64,000 nt of DNA from CBDUQP01 sp965369385. Its GTDB lineage: Bacteria; Planctomycetota; Phycisphaerae; SM23-33. Positions 34,504 through 43,576 of the stretch are shown piece by piece. The stretch spans positions 1 to 64,000 of the forward strand of contig CBDUQP010000002.1 in assembly GCA_965369385.1 (NCBI GenBank), read 5' to 3'. How positions within the stretch are numbered: the stretch's first letter is position 1; every line of letters starts with the position of its first letter. The notes under the pieces are model-generated. The model made no database searches and had not been told where the DNA came from. It saw only the letters and a list, made by a program, of their open reading frames with translations. The position numbers and the translations under genes were made by a program.

Positions 34504-35352
34504 TCATGAATAATCGTAGAAACCGCTGCCGGTCTTCTTGCCCAGCTTGCCTGCTGACACCATTTCGCACAGCAGTCCGCACGGTTTGTACTTCGGATCG
34601 TCAAGTTGCGTCGCCAGCGACTCAAGAATGTCGACTACGATGTCAATACCGATCAGATCCGCAAGCGCCAGCGGCCCCATCGGGTGGGCTGCCCCCAGCA
34701 TCATCGCGGTGTCAATGTCGGCTGGGCTGGCCACTTTCTCGGCGGCGGCGTGTGCTGCTTCGTTTATCAGGGGTATCACCAGCCGATTCACCACGAAACC
34801 CGGCGATTCGCTGACCTGAACTGGAGTCTTGCCGACAGCTTCCACAAAAGCCATCGCTTCCTTTACGGTTGGCTCGCTGGTGGCCGACCCGCACACAATC
34901 TCAACCAGCTTCATCGCAGGCACGGGATTAAAGAAGTGCATCCCCACCACCCTGCCCGGATCGCCGCATGCCGACGCGATATCGCTGATGCTGAGCGCCG
35001 ATGTGTTCGTCGCCAATATCGCAGCCGGATCGCATATCCTGTCCAATTCAGCGAAGAGTGCTTTCTTGGCGTCAAGGTCTTCTATGATAGCTTCTATCAC
35101 AAGCCCCGCGCCCGCTGCCTTCTGGACATCGCTCACAGCCGACAGCTTCGCCAGTGTGGCATCCATCTGCTCGGGCGTGATCTTCTCGCGATCCACCGCA
35201 CGCTGCAAACTACCGCGTATCTTGCCTATCGCTGCGTCGGCCAGTTCGTCACTCACTTCGCAAATCACCGCCGCGATCCCCGAAGCCGCGATAGTCTGGG
35301 CAATGCCCCGCCCCATCGTTCCGCCACCAATAACGCATACACGCTCAATCAT
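34504..35352 (-). CDS. hbd: 3-hydroxybutyryl-CoA dehydrogenase
   Basis: NAD(P)-dependent interconversion of acetoacetyl-CoA and (S)-3-hydroxybutyryl-CoA. The 282 residues show the Rossmann motif VCVIGGGTMGRGIAQ, the family segment GMHFFNPVPAMKLVEIVCG and the C-terminal domain (GFVVNRLVIPLINEA and HPMGPLALADLIGID, ending KTGSGFYDYS). I start at ATG 35352, preceded by AGGAG. It lies 22 bases downstream of the thiolase gene, clearly one operon, so thiolase product passes directly to this enzyme. Length and motifs are normal for clostridial-type Hbd. Confidence 0.93.
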   Translation of the reverse strand: MIERVCVIGGGTMGRGIAQTIAASGIAAVICEVSDELADAAIGKIRGSLQRAVDREKITPEQMDATLAKLSAVSDVQKAAGAGLVIEAIIEDLDAKKALFAELDRICDPAAILATNTSALSISDIASACGDPGRVVGMHFFNPVPAMKLVEIVCGSATSEPTVKEAMAFVEAVGKTPVQVSESPGFVVNRLVIPLINEAAHAAAEKVASPADIDTAMMLGAAHPMGPLALADLIGIDIVVDILESLATQLDDPKYKPCGLLCEMVSAGKLGKKTGSGFYDYS

Positions 35353-35374
35353 GTTATACTCCTGCTCGCAGTCT

Positions 35375-36556
35375 CTACGCCCGCTGCACAACCATCGTCA
35401 CGCCCTCGCCGCCGCCAATGCACAACGACGCCAGACCATACTTGGACTCCCGCTTCTGCATCTCGTGCAGCAGCGTTACCAGAATCCGCGTTCCGCTGGC
35501 ACCGATCGGATGGCCCAGCGCTATGGCGCCGCCATTGACGTTCACGCGGTCCATATCAGGTTCCAGTTCCCTGGCTACCGCCAATGACTGTGCTGCAAAC
35601 GCCTCGTTGAACTCCATGAGATCCATATCCGACAGCTTCAGCCCTGCGATATCCAATGCCTTGCGCGTGGCGGGCACGGGGCCAATGCCCATTAGCGCCG
35701 GGTCCACACCGGCAGATGCATATGCCTTGATCGTACACATAACCGCCAGACCAAGTTCGTCTGCCTTCTGGCGTGACATCACCATCACAGCGGCCGCGCC
35801 ATCATTAATGCCCGATGCGTTACCGGCAGTTACCGTACCACCTTTCTTAAACGCTGCCCGCAGACCTGCAAGCTTCTCTGCGGTGCTGCTGGGTTTGGGG
35901 TATTCATCGGTATCGAAGACAATTGGATCGGCCTTTCGCTGCGGGATTTCAACAGGCGTAATCTCATCTGCGAATTTGCCTGCTTCCATGGCGGCTGCAC
36001 ATTTTGCCTGACTGTCGGCAGCAAAGGCGTCCTGTTGCTCACGGCTGATATCGTACTTTCCCGCAAGGTTCTCCGCGGTAATACCCATGTGATAATCGTT
36101 GTAGGCATCCCACAAACCGTCACGGATCATGGAATCCACCAGTTCGCCATGGCCCAGGCGATAACCATCGCGAGCCTTGTCGAGCAGGTATCTAGCCTGG
36201 TTCATATTCTCCATTCCACCGGCGATAATCACATCGGCGTCACCCGCCTTAATCGCCTGGGCGGCCAGGCATACCGCCTTCAGACCCGAACCGCACACCT
36301 TGTTTACCGACCATGCTGAAGACTCAACCGGCAAGCCTGCCGCCAACGCCGCCTGCCTTGCCGGGTTCTGCCCGCAACCGGCTTGGAGTACCTGGCCGAG
36401 AATCACGTCATCCACTGCAGCAGCTTCAACGCCTGTCTTGGCAAGCACATCAGCAATAACCTTACTGCCAAGAGCCGACGCACTCATGGAACCAAGCGCC
36501 CCGGCGAACGCGCCGATTGCCGTCCTGCATGCACATACGATTACCGGATCTTTCAT
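35375..36556 (-). CDS. Acetyl-CoA acetyltransferase (thiolase)
   Basis: Condenses two acetyl-CoA to acetoacetyl-CoA or runs in reverse. The 393 residues include the acyl-accepting Cys C88 in [11 protein letters not shown], the GHPIGASG loop and the C-terminal [11 protein letters not shown] with the second catalytic Cys. The start at ATG 36556 has AAGGAG upstream. It is first in the minus-strand pair with hbd and divergent from a cupin-type regulator, a likely controller. It could be named atoB, thlA or phaA; sequence alone does not separate these. Confidence 0.93.
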   Translation of the reverse strand: MKDPVIVCACRTAIGAFAGALGSMSASALGSKVIADVLAKTGVEAAAVDDVILGQVLQAGCGQNPARQAALAAGLPVESSAWSVNKVCGSGLKAVCLAAQAIKAGDADVIIAGGMENMNQARYLLDKARDGYRLGHGELVDSMIRDGLWDAYNDYHMGITAENLAGKYDISREQQDAFAADSQAKCAAAMEAGKFADEITPVEIPQRKADPIVFDTDEYPKPSSTAEKLAGLRAAFKKGGTVTAGNASGINDGAAAVMVMSRQKADELGLAVMCTIKAYASAGVDPALMGIGPVPATRKALDIAGLKLSDMDLMEFNEAFAAQSLAVARELEPDMDRVNVNGGAIALGHPIGASGTRILVTLLHEMQKRESKYGLASLCIGGGEGVTMVVQRA

Positions 36557-36645
36557 TAGACACTCTCCTTCTTCACCCAGCCGTAAACCGGCGCGATGAG
36601 AAAACAATATTGACGTTTGTGTCTTCTCAGGATACACTGTTTCCT

Positions 36646-37206
36646 ATGAAAGAACAAGCCATCGCGCAGAATATTCGCCGACTTCGCACGCGGGCAGAGA
36701 TGACCCTCGAAGAAGCCGCACAACACGCCGACCTCACCAAAAGCGCGCTGTCCAAAATAGAACGGGGACAGATTTCACCGCCGATCAGCACCATGCTTCG
36801 AATCGCAGCCGCTATCGGAGTATCAATAACGGACTTCTTCGTAGCCGAAGAGCAGGAACCGATTTACGTAGTCACCCGCAAGAACCAGGGCGACATGGTG
36901 AGTCGCGACGGAAACCAGTTCGGCTATGCGTACGAGGCGTTGGGCCTGCGGAAGCGAGACAAGGCGGCTGAGCCTTTCGTAATAACCATCAATCCGGGTG
37001 ACCCCTCGGGCGAATTCCACCATGAAGGCGATGAGTTCATTTACATGCTCTCGGGGCAAATGGAACTGACCGTCGATGACGATCCCATAGAACTCAAGGC
37101 CGGCGATTCACTCTACTTCGATTCTTCACACGCACACAAGACACGCGTATGCGGCAAAAAGCCAGCCAAGTTCGTGTGCGTATTCGTCCGAAAAAATACC
37201 AACTGA
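36646..37206 (+). CDS. XRE-family regulator with cupin domain
   Basis: The 186 residues carry a Cro/CI-type helix-turn-helix (QNIRRLRTRAEMTLEEAAQH and LTKSALSKIERGQISPP) and a C-terminal cupin (SGEFHHEGDEFIYMLSGQME, and GDSLYFDSSHAHKT with metal-binding-type His). The start at 36646 was chosen by the family start MKEQAIAQNIRRLR. It lies between the divergent thiolase-hbd pair and the downstream reductase and CoA-transferase genes, so it probably regulates the whole four-carbon module. The ligand, perhaps an acyl-CoA or organic acid, is a guess. Confidence 0.85.
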   Translation: MKEQAIAQNIRRLRTRAEMTLEEAAQHADLTKSALSKIERGQISPPISTMLRIAAAIGVSITDFFVAEEQEPIYVVTRKNQGDMVSRDGNQFGYAYEALGLRKRDKAAEPFVITINPGDPSGEFHHEGDEFIYMLSGQMELTVDDDPIELKAGDSLYFDSSHAHKTRVCGKKPAKFVCVFVRKNTN

Positions 37207-37223
37207 AGATACCAGGAGAGAAC

Positions 37224-37973
37224 ATGATACAGATAGACCTGTCAGGAAAGACCGCAGTAATCACCGGCGCAAGCCAGGGCCTGGGCGCAACGACGGCCCG
37301 CGTGCTGCACGAAGCCGGCGCTAACGTGGTAATCAACTACTTCGACGATGCCGAAGGTGCAAACAAGGCAAACGCGCAACAACTCGCCGATTCGCTCGGT
37401 GATCGCGCTATGCCCATCGCTGCCGACGTTACAGACCTCCCCGCCGTCGAGGCAATGTTCCAGGCCGCTGTCGAGAAATTCGGCACTGTGGATATCGCCG
37501 TAAATAACGCTGGCATCGTCCGCGACCGCACCGCCAAGAAGATGTCCGAGCAGGACTGGCAGATGGTGATAGACACCAATCTCACCGGCGTTTTCCACGT
37601 CTGCAAGACGGCGGCAGGCACACTCGCCGAAGGCGGCCGGATAGTAAACCTGTCCTCAATCTCCGGCCAGATCGGTCTGTTCGGGCAGTGCAACTACGCT
37701 GCCGCCAAAGCGGGCGTAATGGGCCTGACGAAGGTCGTCGCCAAAGAAGTTTCCCGCCGAGGAATCACGGTGAACGCCGTTGCACCGGGCGTGGTGCTCA
37801 CCGATATGGGCCTGTCGATTCCCGAAGCGGTTCGCGATGAAATGCTGAAGCTCGTCCCACTCGGCCGCTTTGGCGAGCCCCGTGAAATCTCCAACGTGAT
37901 ACTCTTCCTCTGCAGCGATCTGGCGTCCTACATGACCGGGCAGGTGCTGCACATAAACGGAGGTTGGATTTAA
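37224..37973 (+). CDS. SDR-family 3-oxoacyl / acetoacetyl reductase
   Basis: Short-chain dehydrogenase of 249 residues: cofactor loop TGASQGLGATTA, NNAGIV and catalytic S145, Y158 and K162. It resembles FabG and PhaB. AGGAGAG precedes the ATG at 37224. Its stop overlaps the CoA-transferase start as TAATG. Beside thiolase and Hbd, the likely reaction is acetoacetyl-CoA (or acetoacetate) to an (R)-3-hydroxy product, complementing the (S)-specific Hbd. Fatty-acid synthesis is less likely in this context. Confidence 0.85.
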   Translation: MIQIDLSGKTAVITGASQGLGATTARVLHEAGANVVINYFDDAEGANKANAQQLADSLGDRAMPIAADVTDLPAVEAMFQAAVEKFGTVDIAVNNAGIVRDRTAKKMSEQDWQMVIDTNLTGVFHVCKTAAGTLAEGGRIVNLSSISGQIGLFGQCNYAAAKAGVMGLTKVVAKEVSRRGITVNAVAPGVVLTDMGLSIPEAVRDEMLKLVPLGRFGEPREISNVILFLCSDLASYMTGQVLHINGGWI

Positions 37974-39523
37974 TGGCCGACCCACGCGACAGCAAGCTCT
38001 GCACCGCAGACCAAGCCGCAGCACTCGTTAAGGATGGCGACACGATAGCCTCTGGCGGATTCGTGGGCGCATGCCACCCCGAAGCGTTGTCGGCCGCCAT
38101 CGAGCGAAGATTCCACAAAACCGGTCAGCCCCGGGATCTGACAGTGGCATACGCGGCCGGACAAGGCGACGGCAAGACTCGCGGCGCCAACCATTTTGCA
38201 GTTCCCGGACTGCTCAAACGCGTTATCGGCGGACACTGGGGACTGGCGCCCGCACTAGGCAAGATGGCGATAGAAGGCCAGATCGAAGCATACAATTTCC
38301 CCCAGGGCGTTATATGCCAACTATTCCGCGACATCGCTGCCGGTCGCCCCGGATGCATCACTCACATAGGTCTCAATACTTTTGTGGATCCTGATATCGA
38401 CGGCGGGCGGCTTAATTCCAACACGCCCGAAGACATGGTCGAGCGCGTTGAACTGGGCGGAAAGACGTGGCTGTGGTACAAGGCCTTCCCGATAACTATC
38501 GGCCTGATCCGCGCGACCGGCGCCGACCCTACCGGCAACATAATCATGAATCGCGAAGCCATCTTCGGAGAAGCGCTCGCGATAGCGCAGGCCGTGCACA
38601 ACTCAGGCGGAATTGTAATCGCCCAGGTCAGCGAACTGCTTGATCAGCCGATCGAGCCCCAACAGGTGATAGTGCCCGGCATACTGATCGACAGGATCGT
38701 GGTATCCGAGCCTCACGAGCACGAACAGACATTCGCCGAGGCGTACAATTGGCGATACTGTGCCTCGCAGCCGGCAGATGAAGCACCGGGGGGCCATCTG
38801 GAGCCGATGGAGCTGAATGAACGCAGGATCGTCTGCGCTCGCGCTTGCCAGGAAGTGCCCGAAAACGCGATTGCGAATCTCGGTATCGGCATGCCCGAAG
38901 GCATCGCCCGAATCGCCGCGGAGCAGGGTATTCTGAGCAAATTCACGCTGACGGTCGAAAGTGGACCGATTGGCGGAATACCGGCCGGCGGTATGAGCTT
39001 CGGAGCGTCCGTACACCCCGAAGCAGTGGTAGGCCAGCCAGAACAGTTCGACCTGTACGATGGCGGCGGCTTGGATTACGCAGCCCTCGGGGCCGCACAG
39101 ATAGATGCACGCGGCAACGTGAACGTGTCAAAGTTCGGAACGCGCGTGCCGGGAATCGGCGGATTCGTCAATATCTCACAAACTGCCAAACTGCTGGTTT
39201 TCTGCGGATCATTCACAGCCGGCGGTCTGAAGGTTGCAGTCGAAGGCGGCGAGTTGAAGATCATCCAGGAAGGCAAGGCACGTAAATTCGTCCAGACAGT
39301 CGAGCAAATATCATACAATGCTGATTACGCAATGCAGATCGGCCAGCAGGTGCTTTACGTAACCGAGCGTGCAGTGTTCACGCTGACGGCAGATGGATTG
39401 GAACTAACCGAAGTAGCCCCCGGCATAGATATCCAGACGCAGATTCTGGACTTGATGGACTTCAAGCCCATCATCAACAGCCCCACAACCATGGCCGCCA
39501 AGCTGTTCGCAGCCCCCAGCTAG
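37973..39523 (+). CDS. Family I CoA-transferase (acetate/acetoacetate/propionate type)
   Basis: A 516-residue fusion of both CoA-transferase halves, as in propionate CoA-transferase and eukaryotic SCOT. The N-terminal half contains GDTIASGGFVGACHPEALS. The C-terminal half has the catalytic Glu E329 in TLTVESGPIGG, with GGGLDYAALGAAQIDARGNV nearby. It moves CoA between short acids such as acetate, butyrate, 3-hydroxybutyrate and acetoacetate. Start codon and SDR stop overlap (TAATG), so the two are translationally coupled. It completes a route between acetyl-CoA and free four-carbon acids. Substrate preference is not readable. Confidence 0.9.
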   Translation: MADPRDSKLCTADQAAALVKDGDTIASGGFVGACHPEALSAAIERRFHKTGQPRDLTVAYAAGQGDGKTRGANHFAVPGLLKRVIGGHWGLAPALGKMAIEGQIEAYNFPQGVICQLFRDIAAGRPGCITHIGLNTFVDPDIDGGRLNSNTPEDMVERVELGGKTWLWYKAFPITIGLIRATGADPTGNIIMNREAIFGEALAIAQAVHNSGGIVIAQVSELLDQPIEPQQVIVPGILIDRIVVSEPHEHEQTFAEAYNWRYCASQPADEAPGGHLEPMELNERRIVCARACQEVPENAIANLGIGMPEGIARIAAEQGILSKFTLTVESGPIGGIPAGGMSFGASVHPEAVVGQPEQFDLYDGGGLDYAALGAAQIDARGNVNVSKFGTRVPGIGGFVNISQTAKLLVFCGSFTAGGLKVAVEGGELKIIQEGKARKFVQTVEQISYNADYAMQIGQQVLYVTERAVFTLTADGLELTEVAPGIDIQTQILDLMDFKPIINSPTTMAAKLFAAPS

Positions 39524-39558
39524 TGTTCAGCGATAGCACGCATAAGCGAAAATGGGAA

Positions 39559-39686
39559 GCGAAAATGGGGACTGTACCGATTCTGGGACTGTCCCCACTT
39601 TCGCGTCGTGCGCTATCTGACGCAGCATACGCTATCGACCGCAAAAGCGGGGACAGTCCCAACATCGGGACAGTCCCCGTTTTTGC
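39559..39686. repeat. Paired-hairpin (BIME-like) repeat, copy 1
   Basis: Two inverted copies of one hairpin: 39559-39604 (GCGAAAATGGGGACTGTACC ... GTCCCCACTTTCGC) and its near-complement at 39641-39686, separated by a 36-base spacer containing GCTATCTGACGCA. Flanks to about 39716 (GTCCCCGCCACATGTGG) are shared with copy 2. It sits after the CoA-transferase gene. Confidence 0.8.
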
Positions 39687-39719
39687 TCGTCTTTGATCCG
39701 TCCCCGCCACATGTGGAGA

Positions 39720-39758
39720 CGGGGCGGCTGCCATTCAGAGAGAATCGCAACCGCCCCG
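39720..39758. terminator. Terminator hairpin between convergent genes
   Basis: CGGGGCGG (39720-39727) pairs with CCGCCCCG (39751-39758), 27 bases past the PEP-CTERM stop on the minus strand and 196 bases past the CoA-transferase stop. Confidence 0.55.
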
Positions 39759-39785
39759 CTCTTGTCTACCGCTATAATCAGTAAT

Positions 39786-40526
39786 CTACCTGCGGTTCCT
39801 GCGGAACATCGCCAGTGCGCCGAGGGCCAGCAAACTCAGCGTAGCCGGTTCGGGAACGGCAGCATACTCGACATGACCCGTCACCGTAATACCTTCGGCA
39901 AAGCCATCGGTGAAACCAGCTATATCGAGTCCGAAAGTACGAGTCGAAGACGTGCCCGCAACAGCAACATCAGCTGGATTCCAGCTAACAAGATCATAAT
40001 CATTTACCAGTGCCCAAGACAGACCGCTGCCGGTCAGGGCAACTGCTGCCGACGTGCCGGTATTGCCTGCCGTGGTCTCCGCCCAGTTAGCATAATCATC
40101 ACCAGCAACCTGGTAAACGGTGGCGTGGCGGCCGGCATAGACGCTGATACTGTCAATCACGAGCGTCATCGGGGCAGCGCCTTGCCCTGTCAGTCCACCG
40201 GTATACTCCGCAGCAATCGTAACGCCGAAGCTGATCCTGCCGGAGTAATTGCCGGTAGTTCCATCAGCAAGTATCCCGGACCCAAATGTTGGCCCAGTAC
40301 TCGACCAGAAGGCACCTACCGGACCTGGGGCAATAGTGACAGTCACATCAAAATCACCCGTTACCCCGGTGTTGGTAGCGGACGTTTCGGTGTCACCCCA
40401 ACCAGCTTCAGTACCGCACCCATACGCCAGCGAAAACGTGTTGCTGGTCAGAACTTGGGCCGACGCCCCGGTCGTCACCGCGACCAAAACAGCCAACGCT
40501 GCTACAATTCCTAGAGTTCTCATCAT
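39786..40526 (-). CDS. PEP-CTERM sorting-domain protein
   Basis: Exported protein of 246 residues with a signal peptide (LGIVAALAVLVAVTTGASA, cleaved near ASA-QV), a beta-rich Thr/Ser/Gly body with no recognised domain, and a C-terminal PEP-CTERM tail (VPEPATLSLLALGALAM, then basic FRRNRR). The tail is a signal for exosortase processing and surface or extracellular-matrix delivery. It is divergent from the GntR/LacI-type regulator at 40892, which may control it through ATACCA sites in the promoter. Confidence 0.85.
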   Translation of the reverse strand: MMRTLGIVAALAVLVAVTTGASAQVLTSNTFSLAYGCGTEAGWGDTETSATNTGVTGDFDVTVTIAPGPVGAFWSSTGPTFGSGILADGTTGNYSGRISFGVTIAAEYTGGLTGQGAAPMTLVIDSISVYAGRHATVYQVAGDDYANWAETTAGNTGTSAAVALTGSGLSWALVNDYDLVSWNPADVAVAGTSSTRTFGLDIAGFTDGFAEGITVTGHVEYAAVPEPATLSLLALGALAMFRRNRR

Positions 40527-40714
40527 CTTGGCTCTCCTTGAATCTCCGTCTACATTTGATTCTTGTCAGTCAATCAATTCTTCACCGCTCCCACATGACA
40601 CCTTGACCTACCCAACCTGGAGCCTCACTTTTCCGTCTTGACGCAAGTCGATTTGGTGTTGTTCGCAGCTCTAATCGAGTGACCTGATGCCGGGCACCCT
40701 GCCCGACACCACAT

Positions 40715-40742
40715 ACGATACCACCGATTCTGGTATTGTCAA
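40715..40742 (-). promoter_or_regulatory. Promoter with ATACCA inverted repeat before the PEP-CTERM gene
   Basis: On the minus strand TTGACA (40742-40737) and TATCGT (40720-40715) are 16 bases apart. Between and overlapping them ATACCA (40718-40723) and TGGTAT (40731-40736) form an inverted repeat, and another GTGGTAT lies near 40790. Binding by the regulator at 40892 is inferred. Confidence 0.5.
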
Positions 40743-40891
40743 GGTCTTAAATAGGATTATCTCTTGGATGTATTGGATATTGTGGTATATTAAGACTGTG
40801 ACGAAGTTGTTGATGTATCCGCTACGTGGTAGTAGATTGCATTACTGAAGAAGCGAATTGCAGCACTGATGTACGGCGAATTCATAGGATT

Positions 40892-41977
40892 ATGAGAAGA
40901 ATACCGGCACAAACCGACCTTGCAAACGACCTTGCCAATGCCCTGCTACAGGACGTTCGTGACAGGGGATTGCAAGAGGGCGACCGCTATTACACCACGG
41001 AAGAAGCCGGCCATAAGTTCTCCGTTTGCAAAGAAACGGCAAGAAAGGCCATGAAAATACTGGCCGGACGCGACGTGCTGGTGCGCCTCCGGCGGAGGGG
41101 AACTTTCGTGGGCTCGATGGCCGCAGCCAGACCGCAGCCCAAAGTCGCCCGAAGGCGGCTTCTCGTGCTGACACCGCCTGTCGTTTGCAGTTCCCCACAA
41201 CTCGAATTCAGTCAGATTCCGCATTTTCTGGATCAGGCGATGAACAACATCTTCATCCAGAGCCATATCCTCCCTCTGGATGCGGACGTATCGATTATTC
41301 GGGAAATGGTCGACAACGTCAGAAACACCGGCCATCTTGACGGGATAGTCAGCGGTTCCCGCACGCGCGAGGTGCATGATTATATGACCTCACTTGATGT
41401 CCCGGCGGTGGTTCTGGGCACGCTGGATTCGGGACAGACCGACCTGTCATCGCTGGACCTGGATTACAATCAAGCCGGTAGACTGCTGGCGGAATATGTG
41501 ATTGGACTGGGACACACCCACGTAATCGCCCAGTTGGCCAATAATTTTCGCGGGGATCATCACTTCGCCGACAGCATCGCCGACGTTATGTCGGCAGCTC
41601 ATTTACCGCCGAGTTCCCTGAGAGTAAGAACCTTCTGCGGTGATCTTGAAACCGTCCGTGCCAATTTCAGAGACCTGCTGAGCAATAACAACCGCCCGAC
41701 AGCCATCATAACGCGCGGCCGGGCGCTGGCGGATACTGCGGCGGCGGCAGCCGATGACGTGGGGCTTTGCATCAGCAAGGATATCGAGATCGTCTGGTCG
41801 GGAAGCGCACTGAAAGTCGAAGAGTATTCCCCTTACGTCAACGTCCAGTCAAAACTCGGCATGGACGAGATAGCGTCGATGGTAGCGAAGATGCTCGAAG
41901 ACCAGAGAGAGGGCAGAGCGCTTGAGGAAAAACACGTCTTCATCCCCGCCGAACTGTGCATGCCCTCGGTAAATTAG
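40892..41977 (+). CDS. GntR/LacI-type transcriptional regulator
   Basis: The 361 residues combine a GntR-like winged helix (LANALLQDVRDRGLQEGD, FSVCKETARKAMKILAGRDV and RRGTFVGS) with a LacI-type effector domain (LLVLTPPVVCSS to GRALEEKHVFIPAEL). The domain order matches the regulator at 19878 but the sequences are not close. The frame opens earlier (GTG 40826); I prefer ATG 40892, which starts just before the winged helix and has AGGA upstream. It is divergent from the PEP-CTERM gene and upstream of a Gfo/Idh gene; either or both may be targets. Confidence 0.8.
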   Translation: MRRIPAQTDLANDLANALLQDVRDRGLQEGDRYYTTEEAGHKFSVCKETARKAMKILAGRDVLVRLRRRGTFVGSMAAARPQPKVARRRLLVLTPPVVCSSPQLEFSQIPHFLDQAMNNIFIQSHILPLDADVSIIREMVDNVRNTGHLDGIVSGSRTREVHDYMTSLDVPAVVLGTLDSGQTDLSSLDLDYNQAGRLLAEYVIGLGHTHVIAQLANNFRGDHHFADSIADVMSAAHLPPSSLRVRTFCGDLETVRANFRDLLSNNNRPTAIITRGRALADTAAAAADDVGLCISKDIEIVWSGSALKVEEYSPYVNVQSKLGMDEIASMVAKMLEDQREGRALEEKHVFIPAELCMPSVN

Positions 41978-42013
41978 GCCCCTCGCGGTGGCTCGCATGT
42001 GCGAAAATGGGAA

Positions 42014-42141
42014 GCGAAAATGGGGACTGTACCGATTCTGGGACTGTCCCCACTTTCGCGTCATACGCTATCTGACGCAACATAGGTTATCGACCGCAAA
42101 AACGGGGACAGTCCCAGAATCGGTACAGTCCCCGTTTTTGC
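42014..42141. repeat. Paired-hairpin (BIME-like) repeat, copy 2
   Basis: Hairpin 42014-42059 and its inverted partner 42096-42141 have the same 128-base layout as copy 1, with only scattered substitutions. The shared flank GTCCCCGCCACATGTGG follows, and a shared GGTGGCTCGCATGTGCG precedes. The stretch 42142-42365 up to the next gene has no recognised feature. Confidence 0.8.
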
Positions 42142-42365
42142 TCGTCTTTGATCCGTCCCCGCCACATGTGGCATTTTTATGTTCAAACCTGTGCCAAAGC
42201 ATGGAAAAATGATCCCTCAGAGCGCAAGATATGCATCGTTCAGATGGTTTGGCACAATGGGCCATGCGAATCCGTCTGGCAGACCGGCAACCGGTGACAG
42301 AGCGTCGCCGAAGACCCGGAAAAATCCCGGACAAGCTACCAGGCCCAGATACAGGATAGAATAAC

Positions 42366-43385
42366 GTGACTACTCCTCTTCGTTTTGCGTTCGTTGGTTT
42401 CAGACATGGACACATCATGGCCCTGCTGGCGGCCGTCAAGGAACACGCCTGCTGCGAGCTGGTTGCCTGCTGCGAGGAAGATGTTGAAAACTCGCTCGTG
42501 AATGACAACATCGAAATAACCCACACCGATTACGACAGGATGCTCGCCGAAGTTGACTGCGATGTGATAGCCGTGGGCGACTACTACGAAAAGCGCGGCG
42601 CGATCATTATCAGTGCACTGAAAGCAGGCAAGCACGTGATCGCAGACAAACCGATCTGCACAACGCTTGATGAACTGGCCACGATAGAGAACCTCTCCAA
42701 AGCGAAACAGCTTTCGGTCGGCTGCCAGCTTGACCTCCGCGGCGTGGGCTGGTGCCGCACCATGCGCACCATGGTCAACGAAGGCAAAATCGGCGAAGTT
42801 CACACCATCACATTCTCCGGCCAGCATCCCCTGGCTGTGGGCGAGCGTCCCGACTGGTACTTCCAGGACAATTGCCACGGCGGAACCATCAACGATATCG
42901 CCATCCACGGTATTGACCTGATACCCTGGATGACCGGACGAAAGATTGTGGAAGTGGTGGCAGCACGCGGCTGGAATGCACGATGCAAAGCGAACAAGAG
43001 CTTCCAGGACGGCGCTCAACTGATGCTGCGTCTGGATAACGATGGCGGTGTGCTGGCAGATGTATCGTACCTGAAGCCCGAAAAATGCACTGCGAACCTC
43101 CAGCAGTACTGGCGTTTCACCGTCCACGGCAGCGGTGGCATGATGGAAGGTTACTATGGATGTGACTCAATCGAGTACGTGAGCATGGAAGATGAAGGCG
43201 TCACAACGATCCCGTGCGAACCTGACGCCGTCGCAGCCTACCTCAACGATTTCCTCAAGGAAATAGCAGGCGAAACCCCAGACGCTATCGATCTGACAAC
43301 CGAGCAGGTGATAGAGTCGGCGAAGATCACGCTGCTGACGCAGAAGGCAGCCGATGAAGGCTGCTGCAACTTGTCTTGCAAGTAA
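42366..43385 (+). CDS. Gfo/Idh/MocA-family oxidoreductase
   Basis: The 339 residues have an N-terminal Rossmann fold (RFAFVGFRHGHIMALLAAVK, where the usual GxGxxG is degenerate: VGFRHG) and the family motif at about residue 95 (HVIADKPICTTLDELATI, with the conserved Lys-Pro). The C-terminal substrate domain includes HGGTINDIAIHGIDLIPWMT. A GTG start is used, with AGGA upstream. It stands alone between two copies of the paired-hairpin repeat, downstream of the GntR/LacI-type regulator. It probably oxidises a sugar, inositol or aminosugar derivative. The altered nucleotide loop is worth checking. Confidence 0.85.
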   Translation: MTTPLRFAFVGFRHGHIMALLAAVKEHACCELVACCEEDVENSLVNDNIEITHTDYDRMLAEVDCDVIAVGDYYEKRGAIIISALKAGKHVIADKPICTTLDELATIENLSKAKQLSVGCQLDLRGVGWCRTMRTMVNEGKIGEVHTITFSGQHPLAVGERPDWYFQDNCHGGTINDIAIHGIDLIPWMTGRKIVEVVAARGWNARCKANKSFQDGAQLMLRLDNDGGVLADVSYLKPEKCTANLQQYWRFTVHGSGGMMEGYYGCDSIEYVSMEDEGVTTIPCEPDAVAAYLNDFLKEIAGETPDAIDLTTEQVIESAKITLLTQKAADEGCCNLSCK

Positions 43386-43428
43386 CGCGGATGACACGTC
43401 AGCGCGACAAGCGGTGACGCACAATCGA

Positions 43429-43538
43429 GCGAAAATGGGGACTGTCCCGTCGTTGGGGACTGTCCCCACTTTCGCGGCGTACGCTATCTACCGCAAAAGC
43501 GGGGACAGTCCCAGAATCGGTACAGTCCCCGTTTTTGC
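43429..43538. repeat. Paired-hairpin (BIME-like) repeat, copy 3
   Basis: The same two inverted hairpins as copies 1 and 2, with a shorter spacer (GTACGCTATCTACC) and a total of 110 bases. It follows the Gfo/Idh stop by 44 bases. Confidence 0.78.
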
Positions 43539-43576
43539 TGCCTGACAACGGCACCTCCACTTCTAATCCGGGAATA

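Noticed and set aside
39559..43538. CRISPR array from the repeated GGGGACTGT segments
   Set aside because: The copies are kilobases apart with whole genes between them, and each unit is an inverted hairpin pair rather than a short direct repeat with spacers.
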